NCBI RefSeq assembly: GCF_020921035.1
Contig: NC_063155.1
Location: forward strand, 9,471,001 to 9,535,000
Source: Rhodamnia argentea
Lineage: Eukaryota > Streptophyta > Magnoliopsida > Myrtales > Myrtaceae
Direction: 5' to 3'
DNA length: 64,000 nucleotides
Of the stretch, positions 48,782 to 60,000 are shown piece after piece. The notes under the pieces are model-generated. The model worked only from the letters and a program-made list of their open reading frames with translations, did not search any database and was not told the origin of the DNA. A program made the position numbers and the translations under genes. Each line of letters begins with the position of its first letter. The first letter of the stretch is position 1.

Positions 48782-50314
48782 CGAAAAAATTTAGAAAAAT
48801 TCTAAAAAGTCATAAGCATGAAAATCCCTAAAAATAGAATAAGCTTATATTAGGCTAGTTTGACCTCATTTTCATAAATTTGGGCCTAGGTTCCCTAGAT
48901 TTCACTGATTTTGTTCTTTTTTAGAAAAATCATAAACACATTTACGATTAAACTCGAACCATATTTCTCTAAACCCTTAGAGTTTCATTGGGGTTTTATG
49001 ATGCGATTTATCAATGCCATAATTTCTTGATTGCGCACTTGATTTTATTGATTGTGATTTACCTAGGCTTATGTACTTTAGACTTAGTCTAGTTTAGAAA
49101 ATTTTGGAAAAAGACAACAACAAAAAAAAAAAACCATCGTGAACACTTGGCAAGCTCTCATTCTTAAGTTTTCGATGAATAAGATTGAGATTTGATTTCC
49201 TAGAACCAAAAACGCACACCAATGTAGAGCGGTGCAATGCATTTTCCTTGCAGTAATGAGAGAGTCACTCGTGTCGGTTGTCTGCTTGCTCAAAAGAGTT
49301 CGATGAAACCCCACAATAAATAGCGAAAATGACTCATGATGATTCTTAATATTTATTTTCATATTTTAATATGCAATATGTTATATAAGAGAATAAATAT
49401 GAATTAATCTTCGATTAATTTTGAAATGTAAGATGAAGTTTCACAAAGTAACTATGTAATTATTTGACTTAAATAACAAAAATTAGGAAGAGTAATTGTT
49501 TACGGAAATAGAAATTTTGTACAGTTATCAAATGCATTTCTATTTCAAGAACAAAAAGTTCGGGTAGTTACTAAACGCATTCTGATTCTCTAAAACTCAT
49601 CCAGAGAACAGAATGAGAAAAAATCATTTTAATCATAATCACTTTTTGGGATCATAATGGTTACCATACATGCCCTTAATTAACCTAGAAATAGACCCTT
49701 CTCTTCGCTATCTCTCACAATCTTTCGTCCCCAATTTCCTTGTTAAATTGGAAGGTCACAAATTGCCCTCTACAATTGCAAATGTGGAAGGGTGCTAAAG
49801 CCGGGCTGGTGACCGTAAAAAATGACTGCTCAATCGAGACTTGAGTCGCCTTTGGAGTCAGACAAGCCACAGATCCACGCGTATTCCAGAGTTCTAGTCT
49901 TCTTTAATCATGTTCTCTAATTACTCAGGGAACTTCCAAAAAGACCAAGTAATTTAATCCCAAGCTCTTTCTCGAGGACCCTGATGAGTTTCTAGAGAAA
50001 AACCACGCTGAAAGTCTTGCGATATTTTGAAACAACTTGGTTCATCAAAGCCACAGAAGATGACCATTAAGAGAAGTTTAATCTTAAAATTAATTAGCTT
50101 TGACTCAAGGCAGATAACCATATATGCATGCCGACAGATTTTTAATGCTAGTAATGTGAGATTTTAATGCTGCATACGTTACCCATAATAAGTATCAGAC
50201 ATTAATAAGAGACATAAAAGAACTAGGTTAGCTTACCATATATATGTTCTTGACGTTATTTGAGGGAGCACAAGGCTTTGTCAAGTACGGTCCAAGATTA
50301 GCTTGAATTCAAAC

Positions 50315-50345
50315 ATGCCCGTTTTTGGTCATGAATCATGATTGA
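50315..50345 (+). promoter_or_regulatory. Two short upstream ORFs overlapping the first MYB start codon
   Basis: An 8-codon ORF (50315-50341) and a 4-codon ORF (50331-50345) are both out of frame with the main ATG at 50338 and terminate just past it. If they lie in the transcript they would reduce initiation at 50338 and favour the Met at 50389. Confidence 0.5.
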
Positions 50346-52027
50346 TCACCCACGGACATCACCAGCCTTATCCCATTTTGGACTTCTCATGGATCTTCAG
50401 ACAAACCTTGATGAAGATCTTGCCTCCCACCAAGTCTACCTGTCTGATAATTGCATCAAACCCTGCATGAGAAATAATGAAACCGCCTTCGGCACTGTTT
50501 CATCGGCGAAGGGTGATTTTCTGCAAGATTTTAACCACCTCGATCAGTTTTGTGTTGGCGGCTCTTCCTTGAATCATGCACTCAATAGACAAACCGCATC
50601 TTTCGACCCTTTCGATGTTTACCCGTACAAAGTTTTTACAGATCTCGATGTGTACGAGAGCAAGCCCTTTGCCGAGAACAACGGGCACGGCCTCGTCATG
50701 GACAATTTTCAAGTAGGAGGGAGCTCGATGGCTGCGACAATGGCCGATATGATGAATGAATCAGGTCGAAGCCATTTGTTGGTAGACTATCATCAAGATA
50801 TCAGTTTCATGGTCCCAGACGAGGTCTCTTGCATTAGCGCTGGAAACGAGTATTACAGGAAAAGTCTCGTGAATAAGAGCAAGGCGTCCTCGTCGTCCTC
50901 GTCACGACGAACTTACAGAGCTCGTAAAAGACCCCATGTGATCAAGGGACAGTGGACAACTGAAGAGGACAGGTTAGAGTAACATGATCTCCCACGCATT
51001 TCCCCATTTTCTTATCAAAAGTTCAGTAGGTTTTCTTTCGGAGGTTTTGGGTTTGGTTTGATGCTACGATATTGTGCTAGACCAGGTGTTTCCCTGCGCT
51101 TTTAATCGACACAGTAACGATTACGAACATAAACACAATATGCTCGAGTTTTGTTAAAATCTTGTCTTTCGATGTAAGTGCAGGCTTCTGATTCAACTGG
51201 TGGAACAATTCGGATTGAGAAAATGGTCTCATATTGCTCAGATGTTGCCTGGTAGGATAGGGAAGCAGTGCAGAGAGAGATGGCATAACCATCTAAGACC
51301 CGATATTAAGGTTTTCTTTCGCTGTCATAGTTTTATTATGTGCTTATTATTTCTCTCCTGAACTATGCATGAGTTATTGTGTTCCATCACACCCAAAAAA
51401 CTTGTGATTCTACAGAAGGACACATGGAGTGAGGACGAAGACAAGATATTGATTAGAGCACACTCGGAAATCGGCAACAAGTGGGCTGAGATTGCAAAGA
51501 GACTCCCCGGCCGGACCGAAAACTCCATCAAGAACCACTGGAATGCCACGAAGAGGAGACAACACTCCAAGAGGAAGTGCAGGTCCAAGTACCCAAGAGC
51601 GTCCCTCTTGCAAGACTACATCAAGAGCTTGAACTTGAGCGCATCTGCGAGAAACCCTAGAAGGCCTTCTGTCGGTGGGGGCGACCATGCCGTGGAGGCA
51701 AATGACGACCATGCGTGCTCGAGCAAGCCAGCATCAGATAACCCAAGGCTGGAGGAGCTGATGAACTTCAGTTCGGGCGACGGGGTGGTGCCGAGCTTCG
51801 AGTTCAGCGAGGTCCCGGAGCTGTCGTTCGACGACAAGTTGTTTCAAGAGGGATGCACCATTGATTCTCTCCTTGGGGACTTGCCCTGTCCACCTGATGC
51901 TGCTCATGTTAGTGATGAAGTGTATGACATGGAAATGCTGGATGTGGATTCATTGATGGAGCATGATGAAGAGCCAAAGCAGGACTTAGACCTTATGGAA
52001 ATGATCTCTCAAGTCAATAGTCTATAA
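50338..52027 (+). CDS. R2R3-MYB transcription factor, MYB98-like, tandem copy 1, 3 exons
   Basis: 457-aa model: exons 50338-50972, 51184-51310 and 51416-52027 (phases 2 and 0, GT-AG). Residues 1-202 are a variable, partly acidic N-terminus. R2 spans about 203-253 ('[11 protein letters not shown]', '[20 protein letters not shown]') and R3 about 255-305 ('[16 protein letters not shown]', '[20 protein letters not shown]'). The DNA-binding domain after a long N-terminus and the following '[20 protein letters not shown]' block are the signature of the MYB98/64/115/118/119 group. Arabidopsis members control synergid and female-gametophyte or endosperm programmes in the nucleus. The C-terminus is acidic, probably activating. 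The start is uncertain: Met18 (50389) begins the block shared with copy 2 ([13 protein letters not shown] versus MEFQTELNEDLAS). Confidence 0.9.
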
Positions 52028-52730
52028 ATTTCTAATTAAGAAACAATAAGCAAAATTTCTTCTATTCAAAGATTAATCCCACATGAGAAGATGATGAGAA
52101 AATGTTGATAAAGGGGCTTATCTAGCTTTCCAGCTAATGAGCTTGAGATGTTAACATTTCAAATGAGAGAGATTGTGGTTGAAAGAGGAAAAAGCGAAGA
52201 ATTATTTTGGAAGAAAATTCATTTTTTTTTCATTTACTTTAACTTTACTACAGTGGGGAGAAATGTTGATGAGAAAATAATGAAGGTCAACAGGGGCTTA
52301 CCTGCTTGTATGTTACTATTGAACATTGAGTTATTTATGAGACATGCAATTTCGTGGCCATGATTTCAAGCACTGAAATGAGACCATGCATTATGTGTGA
52401 TTGACATATATGCCAAACAATTTAATCTTAGAAGTCGTTCAAAAAAATGTTTGTGTTAGAATATTTGAATATCAAACGACACGTCATGTATCTAACAACT
52501 TAGGTTATTATAGTCGATTTTAGTGGTTCTACGAAATTTAACGTGATTTTAAAACTTTTTAGACCTCTCGCCAGTTGGAATATTCACGTTGGAATCTTAG
52601 ACCAAAATCCAATCAATACCAGTAAGAGGGAGTGTTGGAAAATTAAAAACGAAGGAAGGCTTTCATCTAATAACTTAAGTTATCAAGGTAGTTGACAATA
52701 ATCCCACATAGTTTACATGGTAATCGGCCT

Positions 52731-52784
52731 ATGTCTAAATATCTCACAATGGCTAAAATGTCTAAATATCTCACAATGGCTAAA
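52731..52784. repeat. Perfect 2 x 27-bp tandem repeat
   Basis: Unit 'atgtctaaatatctcacaat' plus 7 bases, present at 52731-52757 and 52758-52784 without differences. Confidence 0.9.
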
Positions 52785-53359
52785 ATGTTCCTAATAAATT
52801 GTGGGTATCACATAAAAGTCTAAACCCTAAATATCACTCTTACCTCTCCACCTCCATAGTCAACCCGGGCCGCTCGCAGCCACCATTGTCCATCGCTCCA
52901 TGCCTCGCCACTTATCGCTCGCACCCTGCCACCATCGATGATTACTCACGAGGCCTGAAAACCTAAAATTCCAAAATTCCTCTCTCCTTTCTCTTGGCCA
53001 TGCCAATCACTCATAACCAAGAGGTCAAGGTCATCCGGGCCATGCGGAGCAGTGGTTGTTAGAATTTGAATTTTAAATCACGCATTTATCTAATAATTTA
53101 AATTTTTACAATAATTGGCAGTTGTGTAAAAAAATCCGAGATGATATCAGAGCAAATGGTCCCGAATTCAAGTATTTCCTTATTTAGCTTCACAATTTTT
53201 TTCATGCTTTAGGCTGGAAATCCGACTTATACGTGAGGGGAAGTGTTAGAATAATTAATTACTAAATCACACGTTCACTTAGTATCTTAAAATTTTAGAA
53301 TAGATAGAAGTGGTCTCTCACAGAGGTGGCAGCAATTGCCGAAGCCATGACTTTAAGAT

Positions 53360-53552
53360 ACATTTTATGACAGAAAAATATTTTTCGAGAATTTTTTTTC
53401 TGGAAAATATTTGTCCCTTTTCAAGTTAAGAAATTCATTTTTTTAGCTTTAAGCATGCATATTTTCTTCGACTGTAAATGTTTTCTATTGACTGATCATT
53501 TCATGCGCAAAAGTTTGGAAAACTAATTCACTTCACTCAATCAAACACACCC
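53360..53552. mobile_element. Family C fragment
   Basis: 'gacagaaaaatatttttcgag', 'gactgtaaatgttttctattg' and 'cactcaatcaaacacacc' match the family C layout. Confidence 0.4.
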
Positions 53553-53736
53553 TAAACAGAGAATTCCCTTTTATTTATTTGACTCCAAGAGGATGGTAAA
53601 CGCAAGTTAAACACTTAAATATAGTTAATGTAAGCTTTTAATGCTCGTACGTTAATGGTGTTGAAACAATTAACAATATCGTAGACATTTTTCATAACTT
53701 ACAAGAGGTAATAACGTTATCACAGTTCTGAGGAGC

Positions 53737-55661
53737 ATGCTTCATAATTTAGGGACTATGTCGATTGGTCCTCATGTGTTGTCTCTCCAATCTCCATCTC
53801 TCATGGAGTTTCAGACAGAGCTCAATGAAGATCTTGCCTCCCAGCAAGTGTACCTATCTGATAGCTGCTTGGAACCCTACATAGGAAATAATGAAACCAC
53901 CTTTGCCACGACAGATTCAATAAACAGGAGTTCCTTGCAAGATTTCCACCAAGAGGAACAATTTTTCTTCAGTGGGTCTTCCTCAAATCTCGCATTTGAG
54001 AAACAAACAGCATGTCTTGACCCTTTCCATGTTTATCCATACGGCATATCGGCGAATCTCGATGACCTGCATCAGTGTAGACAAGTTGCAGATGGTTATG
54101 CTGTTGTCATGGACAATTTTCAAGTTGGAGGGAACCTGACAATTCCAGCTATCAACACAATAAGCGGATATGATAGAAGTCACATGTTCTTCAGCTCTAA
54201 TCAAAATGTTAGTCTCACAAATTTTGCTGTTCCAGATGAAGTCTCTCACACTACCGATGAATCTGGTTGTTACCAGAACGATTCCATGAATATGAGTAAG
54301 GTGGCGGTGTCTTCGTCGGTGCAAAGGACTTGTGAAGGTTGCCAGAGATCCCAATTATATAAGGGACAATGGACAGCTGAAGAGGACGGGTAGAGAATAT
54401 ACACGATCCCATGCATTTTCCAAACCGTTTCTTTTTCTTGATCTCTCGCTTTTGGAATCGGCATTTAGTTTACATGTGTAATCCGTCATTAGTTATGTCA
54501 AACTACTCATATCGTAGGCTTCTGACCCAACTGGTGGAACAATTTGGATTGACAAGGTGGTCTTACATTGCTCAAATGTTGCCTCGTCGGCTAGGGAAGC
54601 AGTGCAGAGAGAGATGGCACAACCATCTGAGACCTAATATTAAGGTTCTCTTACGTCCCTTTTCCGGTCTCTATTAACTGCCAATTCATTTGCAAAAAGA
54701 AATTGCAATGCTAATAGCAATTCTAATTTTTCGGTATCCAATCGACTTTGCATAAAATAGCTACTTGTCTGAAAGCTATGCTCTATATTTTATAACAGCT
54801 TAGTGTTCCTGTATGTGATTTTAGGTCAAGTTACATGAGTATAATGTACAAAAAGTCACTTACCGGATTGTGGTAGAATTATAAGGATGACAAGCAAGAC
54901 TGTCGGTTGTGATTTTCCTCAAAACTCTACCCTTTCATATGATCATAAGAGATGAATTTTTCTGTACTTAGGATGACTCCTGAACCTTATTTGCATCCAG
55001 AAATGGGTTTGTGTCCATACAAATGAAGCATGCAGGGCTTATTTTCGTGGCATTATATACGAAAAGATCTGTGATTTTGCAGAAAGATACATGGAGTGAG
55101 GAGGAGGATAAGATACTGATTCAAGCACACGCGGAGATTGGTAATAAATGGTCCGAAATAGCGAAGAAACTCCCCAGCAGGACCCAGAACTCGATCAAGA
55201 ACCACTGGAATGCCGCCAAAAGAAGGCAATACACCAAGAGAAAGAGGCGTTCCAAGAATCCAAGAACCTCTCTCTTGCAAGAATACATTCAGAGCTTGAA
55301 CTCAAGCGCATCCGAGAGGTTCCCCGAAAAGTCTCCTGGCAGTGATCACGCCACGGGGGTCAACAACAACGTGAGCGCGAACAAGTTGGCATCAGCAGCT
55401 CAGCCACGGCCGGAGTCAAACTCCTGCTTGAGCGACGAGTTCGGTGAGGTTCTGGAACTGTTGTTCGATGAGAAGCTGCTTGACGAGGGATGCGCAACTG
55501 ATCCTCTTCTCCAGGACCTGCCCTGTCCACCTGATGCTAGTGTCAAAGATGGTGGTGGTGAGTTTGGGATGGAAATGCTCGATATGGATTCACTGCTGGA
55601 GTCTGAAGAGCCAAACAAGGATTTAGACCTGGTGGGGGATGAAGATGATCACTCAAGTTAA
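53737..55661 (+). CDS. R2R3-MYB transcription factor, MYB98-like, tandem copy 2, 3 exons, diverged
   Basis: 452-aa model: exons 53737-54389, 54518-54644 and 55083-55661, with the same intron positions and phases as copy 1. R2 is about 209-259 and R3 about 261-311. It is clearly a duplicate of copy 1: 'NEDLASQQVYLSDSC', '[10 protein letters not shown]' and 'QDLPCPPDA' are all shared. Differences fall inside DNA-contacting helices: Arg241 and Leu243 replace Gly and Ile in R2 ([12 protein letters not shown]), and Ser292 and Gln295 replace Gly and Glu in R3 (PSRTQNSIKNHW). The conserved Arg at the R2 start (EEDR) is Gly218, created at the exon junction. The C-terminal acidic block is shorter. Met23 (53803) is the alternative start by homology. 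The frame is intact, so it is likely functional, but specificity may differ. Confidence 0.88.
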
Positions 55662-56299
55662 TGCTTAATTCAACTTTTTTTTTTATATTCACAAAAATAT
55701 GAGAGACTGGTCAAAACAGAAATTCTGGGAGGCTGAGGAAGGAAGTGAAGACATATTCGGAAGAAACAGCAATTTTTGTTTGGTTTTGAAGGGAAAAGTA
55801 CGAGGAAGAAGAATAAGACAAGAATCAACATCAGTTGTCGCTCAACTCCTTGTGTATGAGATGGAGAAGGCTACTCAAATTTTTGTTCATGACTCTAGAA
55901 TAATAAAGTGTTATATCTGTTGGGTTATTTCTTCTTATCCTCTTTGCCCAACCTGCACAATAGGGGGAGCAACCGGACCATTTCAAATCAAGAATCGAAC
56001 CGAATCAGCCTTATCCGAGCGGATCAAGGCTGGTTCACATGGAGCCAAATGGGTTGTGCGTTATTGGGGAACAAGCCTTGATCGACCGGTTCAGAACTGG
56101 TCTTTAAGCTCGTTTCTTTTGCCTGTAGGATATCAGTGAAAATTGGAGAATTGGCATTAACCGAATTGATTCTTGAGTAGAATTGGTTTTAGATTGTTTA
56201 CTAGTTCTTTGTTTTCGAGTAGAACTAGTTTGGAATCGGTCAAGACCGATCCATAGACCATGTATGGAATGTTCAGTAGAATTCTTAGGAGCAAAAGTT
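55662..56299. repeat. 3' flank of MYB copy 2 with family D repeat
   Basis: A 146-codon open frame (55699-56139) exists, but it runs into 'aaccggac'/'gaaccgaatc'-type repeat sequence (about 55960-56240) and has no domain, so it is taken as non-coding. Confidence 0.35.
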
Positions 56300-56645
56300 G
56301 CACAGCTTAATCTTCAATTGACTAGCTTCGACTCAAAATGAAACCTCAAGCGTTAATGCAAGTTGAAAGATTTTCAGTGCCGCATGCGTTAGGCTTAAGA
56401 GAACTGGCGACGATGTAGCATGCCATAAAATATGCTGTAGACATTATTTAAGTGAGCATTGATTGTAATTTATGAATTCTATTTGGATTTGTCAAGTAGG
56501 GTCCAAGATCAACTTGAAGTCAACCATATGCAACCAAAATCCTCTCTAAACGTTAAATCCAAAATAACCCCCACCCTGTTCAACATGCACGTTTTGGACT
56601 CCCATCCCTCATGAAAGATGTCCAAACTGACGACCAGAAAACCCA
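56300..56645 (+). pseudogene. Truncated 5' relic of a third MYB98-like copy
   Basis: Upstream-type sequence matches that of copy 1: 'agcttcgactcaa' versus 'agctttgactcaa', 'gccgcatgcgtta' versus 'gctgcatacgtta', 'ttgtcaagtagggtccaaga' versus 'ttgtcaagtacggtccaaga', and 'acatgcacg' versus 'acatgcccg'. It continues into the start of the first exon ('cgttttggactcccatccc', 'gatgtccaaactga') and then loses similarity near 56640. No MYB repeats remain. It abuts the 3' flank of the PPT gene. Confidence 0.7.
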
Positions 56646-57067
56646 TGGTTCCTCATTCACAGAAGCTACAGATGCAGAGGATGACACTACTGAACTACAG
56701 AATATAATACGACATGCGACAAATGAGACCTTTTATACCAAAAACCCAATCTATTTCCAACAAACAATCATCTAATCACACCCGATACAGATCGATTTCG
56801 TATCCAAAGTTCAGAATCAAAACAGCTGATGAATATCAAGTCTAGGACAGCTACATAACTTTGAGGGGCAACTAATTCCCGGATCTGTTCTGATCATAGT
56901 ATCAGAAGCAGGGTGGGAGAACAATAGTGGAAAGAGGAAGAAAAAGAGCGCACAGGGCAAGCAGAAGATCTGGTTCCTGCCTGACCTGCAAGATATTCTC
57001 GAGTACACTGAGATTGAATGGACTGATCGCTATTTGAGCTAACGACAAAATTTGCATTGGTGGTCCT

Positions 57068-60000
57068 TCAAGCAGTCTTTGGCTTTGGCTTAATGCGCTT
57101 CACGCGTGAGTATAGAAAGACTCCAGCAAGGGCCACTCCAGTACCTAATAACATTAACACAACAAGAAAGATAACAAAACCATAACTATGAGAACAAAAT
57201 ATCTAACTAGCAACAACAATAATAGTACTATGGAACCAAGCTAGGCCAGTTGATTCACCAATAACCAGATACCAGATCTCACTTTCCTTATAAACAAATG
57301 TCATTATGGGCTTTCTCTCTTAGTTTTAGGGAGGGAAGGGGAAGAAACAAAAGCCAAGAAAATAAGAAACTTGGAAAAAGGCTGTTCAGATGGTAGTATA
57401 AATCACCTAGGGAATTTATGGGTGAGACTGGACTTCGGAAAAAGAGAACTGAGCTGACAATGACCACAACCCGCTTCACGCAGTTTCCTACAGAGTGGGT
57501 CACTGGGGATACCCTCTGTAGTATCATGTAAGAGACCTGCACAAAATCAACAATTAAAGTTGTTATTTCCTCATTAAAAAGTGCTAATCAAGACCTGCTC
57601 AACTGAAATACAATCAATTCCTTCTCATACATGTACTTTATCGTTCTTGCAGGCATGAATTCTATCCACAGAACTGCAAAAATTGTGGTATATCATGATT
57701 AGACCTATCAAAATGGGTGATAACCATTTCTTAACCCATATATGATGGGGTGAGTTATTATATGGGTAAGTTGTATTCAACTAATGGGTTATAAATGGGT
57801 TTAACCGTAATATGGGTGTTAAATGAGTTGCAAATGGATTTACAACTTACTTAGACTCAACCCATCTCTGCGACTCTCTTCATTCTCTCTCGCTTTCATT
57901 CGATCTCGCAGTCACACTCTACACTCTCACATCGGTTTGGGCATAGGTTTTCCTAGATTTTCGGTTAATTATGAATGTGTTTAAAAAAATGGATCGGATA
58001 TGAGTCACTGAATTTGCTTTGCATGTAAATGGATCAAAATAGATTAAATGGATCTATTTGGGTCGGATCATTTTCGACCCGACCCATCTATTTGACAGGT
58101 CTAGAAGTAAATGCTTACCAAATTCTATAGACTTATTCACACACAACATTATAAAGCTGGTAGATCATATAAAAGGATCAACGACGTTCGGGGATAATTG
58201 ATTCGATGCAAGATGAGATAAAAATCGAGAGAATGACACAAGAAGTGCCAAAAGTTGTGTACAACGCTCACTCTAAAGCCAAACGTTTTTCACCGGCTCA
58301 CTTAAGTGTCAAATTGAAAAAAAAAAAAAACAATCACTTAAATGCCTCTGACTAGAAATTCCAGCCAAAAAAATATGTGGCACTTGTAATTGAAATATTA
58401 AAGTGACATGGCATTTTAATTTTTTTTTCTTTTTTTAAGTGATATGTCGGTAAATATGCGACCTTTGATCCTTTTTTCTTCTTTTTTTTTTTTTTTCTTA
58501 CCTTCTTCCGTTGGTCGGGGCAAAGGAAGAAGGGAGAAAAAACATAAAAAATAAATAAAAGGCTGGACAAATGCATTAAACGACGTCATTTTATGCCTTA
58601 GATGCTGATCGAACCTCCGGTGTCCCACATCGGCTTCGGATATTAGCCACAAAAAAAAAAAGGGTCACGTCAGATTTCCGGCCAAGTAGATTAAGTGATC
58701 ATTTTTAAAAATAAAAAACTTGGCACTTAAGTGATCTAAAAGAAACTTTTGACACTACAGTGTATGCCGCACACAGTTTTTGGCACTTCTAGTGTTCTTC
58801 TCCGGATAAAAATCATTGCCCCACAATAATGTTAACCTTTGAATCTGATGTCACAATGATGGAGACACGGCTGTCTAAGTGTGGCTTTGTTTTGTTTTCC
58901 GAAAGTTCCTAATCTTTAACTTTCAATAGTTATGTCACAAATTGATCCTTTCTATTTTCTACCATCCCATAGATATGCTTATCTAAGCTTGATGTCTTGT
59001 AGAGAAGACTCAAGGGGTTCTGAGTGCTTAAAGTAATAGGTCATATCTATGCATTTAAAAATGAGAGTACAAAACAATTATAAATGAAGCAAAAAACCTT
59101 AGTGCCAAAAGTTGTGTACGGCGCTCACTTTAGTGCCAAAACTTTCAAATCAATCACTTTAATGTCAAAACTTTCAAATCAATCACTTTAGTGCTAAGTT
59201 TTTGTAACTTCGATCACTTCGGTGCCAAAACTTTCAAAACGATCACTTAAGTGCCAACTTTTTTTAAAAACGATCATTTAAGTGCCAATATTTTTTAAAA
59301 AAACGATCACTTTAGTGTCAAATTCACCGAGCCACGTCATCTCAAATATTAATAAAAAAATACCACGTGTCGAATTTTCGGCAAGCCACGTTAGCTCCGG
59401 CACTAAAGTGATCGTTTTTAAAAAAAGTTGGCACTTAAGTGATCGAAGTTACAAAAACTTAGCACTAAAGTGATCGATTTGAAAGTTTTGACACTAAAGT
59501 GAGCGCCGTACACAACTTATGGCACTTGGGGTGTACTTAAGCCTGATCCTTTCTATTTTCTACCATCCCATAGATATGCTTATCTAAGCTTGATGTACTG
59601 TAGAGAAGACTCAAGGGGTTCTGAGTGCTTAAAGTAATAGGTCATATCTATGCATTTAAAAATGAGAGTACAAAACAATTATAAATGAAGCAAAAAACCT
59701 AGCTAAAAATTGAGATTGTCAAAGAGATGTGTGGCCTATAATGAAAATATTGCATTGGGCAAGAAGCCTCACCTGCTGATATGCATGGAAACACAACGCT
59801 GCAAGGAAAGACCTGGTTAACATCTGCTGAACATTGAATCCCTGTTGTGCCTGTTGTTAAAATGAGAAAAGGGCATATCAGAAAAATTTCCAGGTACAGG
59901 ACCCTTTTGAGCAATTATTAAAGTTCGAAAAAATACTCACCATAGATTGTAGGTATGCAGGAGTAAACTTGAGACCTTCGGTAAAATAAGTCACAGGGAA

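Larger units (their letters stand above)
47680..49675. mobile_element. Possible composite element bounded by 'gtatggtaa' inverted ends
   Basis: The left 'gagcccgtatggtaattatt' and the complement of the right 'gggcatgtatggtaaccatt' are similar. 'gaatca'/'gattct' blocks follow inside both ends. The interior includes a tract of 'gtgtcgg'/'cacgtgtc' repeats, a CT run and an AT run. No transposase is visible and the flanks give no clear duplication. Confidence 0.3.
52028..53736. other. Spacer between the two MYB genes
   Basis: No gene. It holds two perfect 27-bp tandem units, a family C fragment, and LTR-like 'gtgttagaata' or 'gtgttggaaaatta' sequences near 52630 and 53245 that resemble each other. 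The proximal 53580-53736 resembles the upstream regions of the other MYB copies. Confidence 0.4.

Noticed and set aside
55699..56139. 146-codon plus frame downstream of MYB copy 2
   Set aside because: Runs into a dispersed 'gaaccgg' repeat and shows no domain; probably chance.
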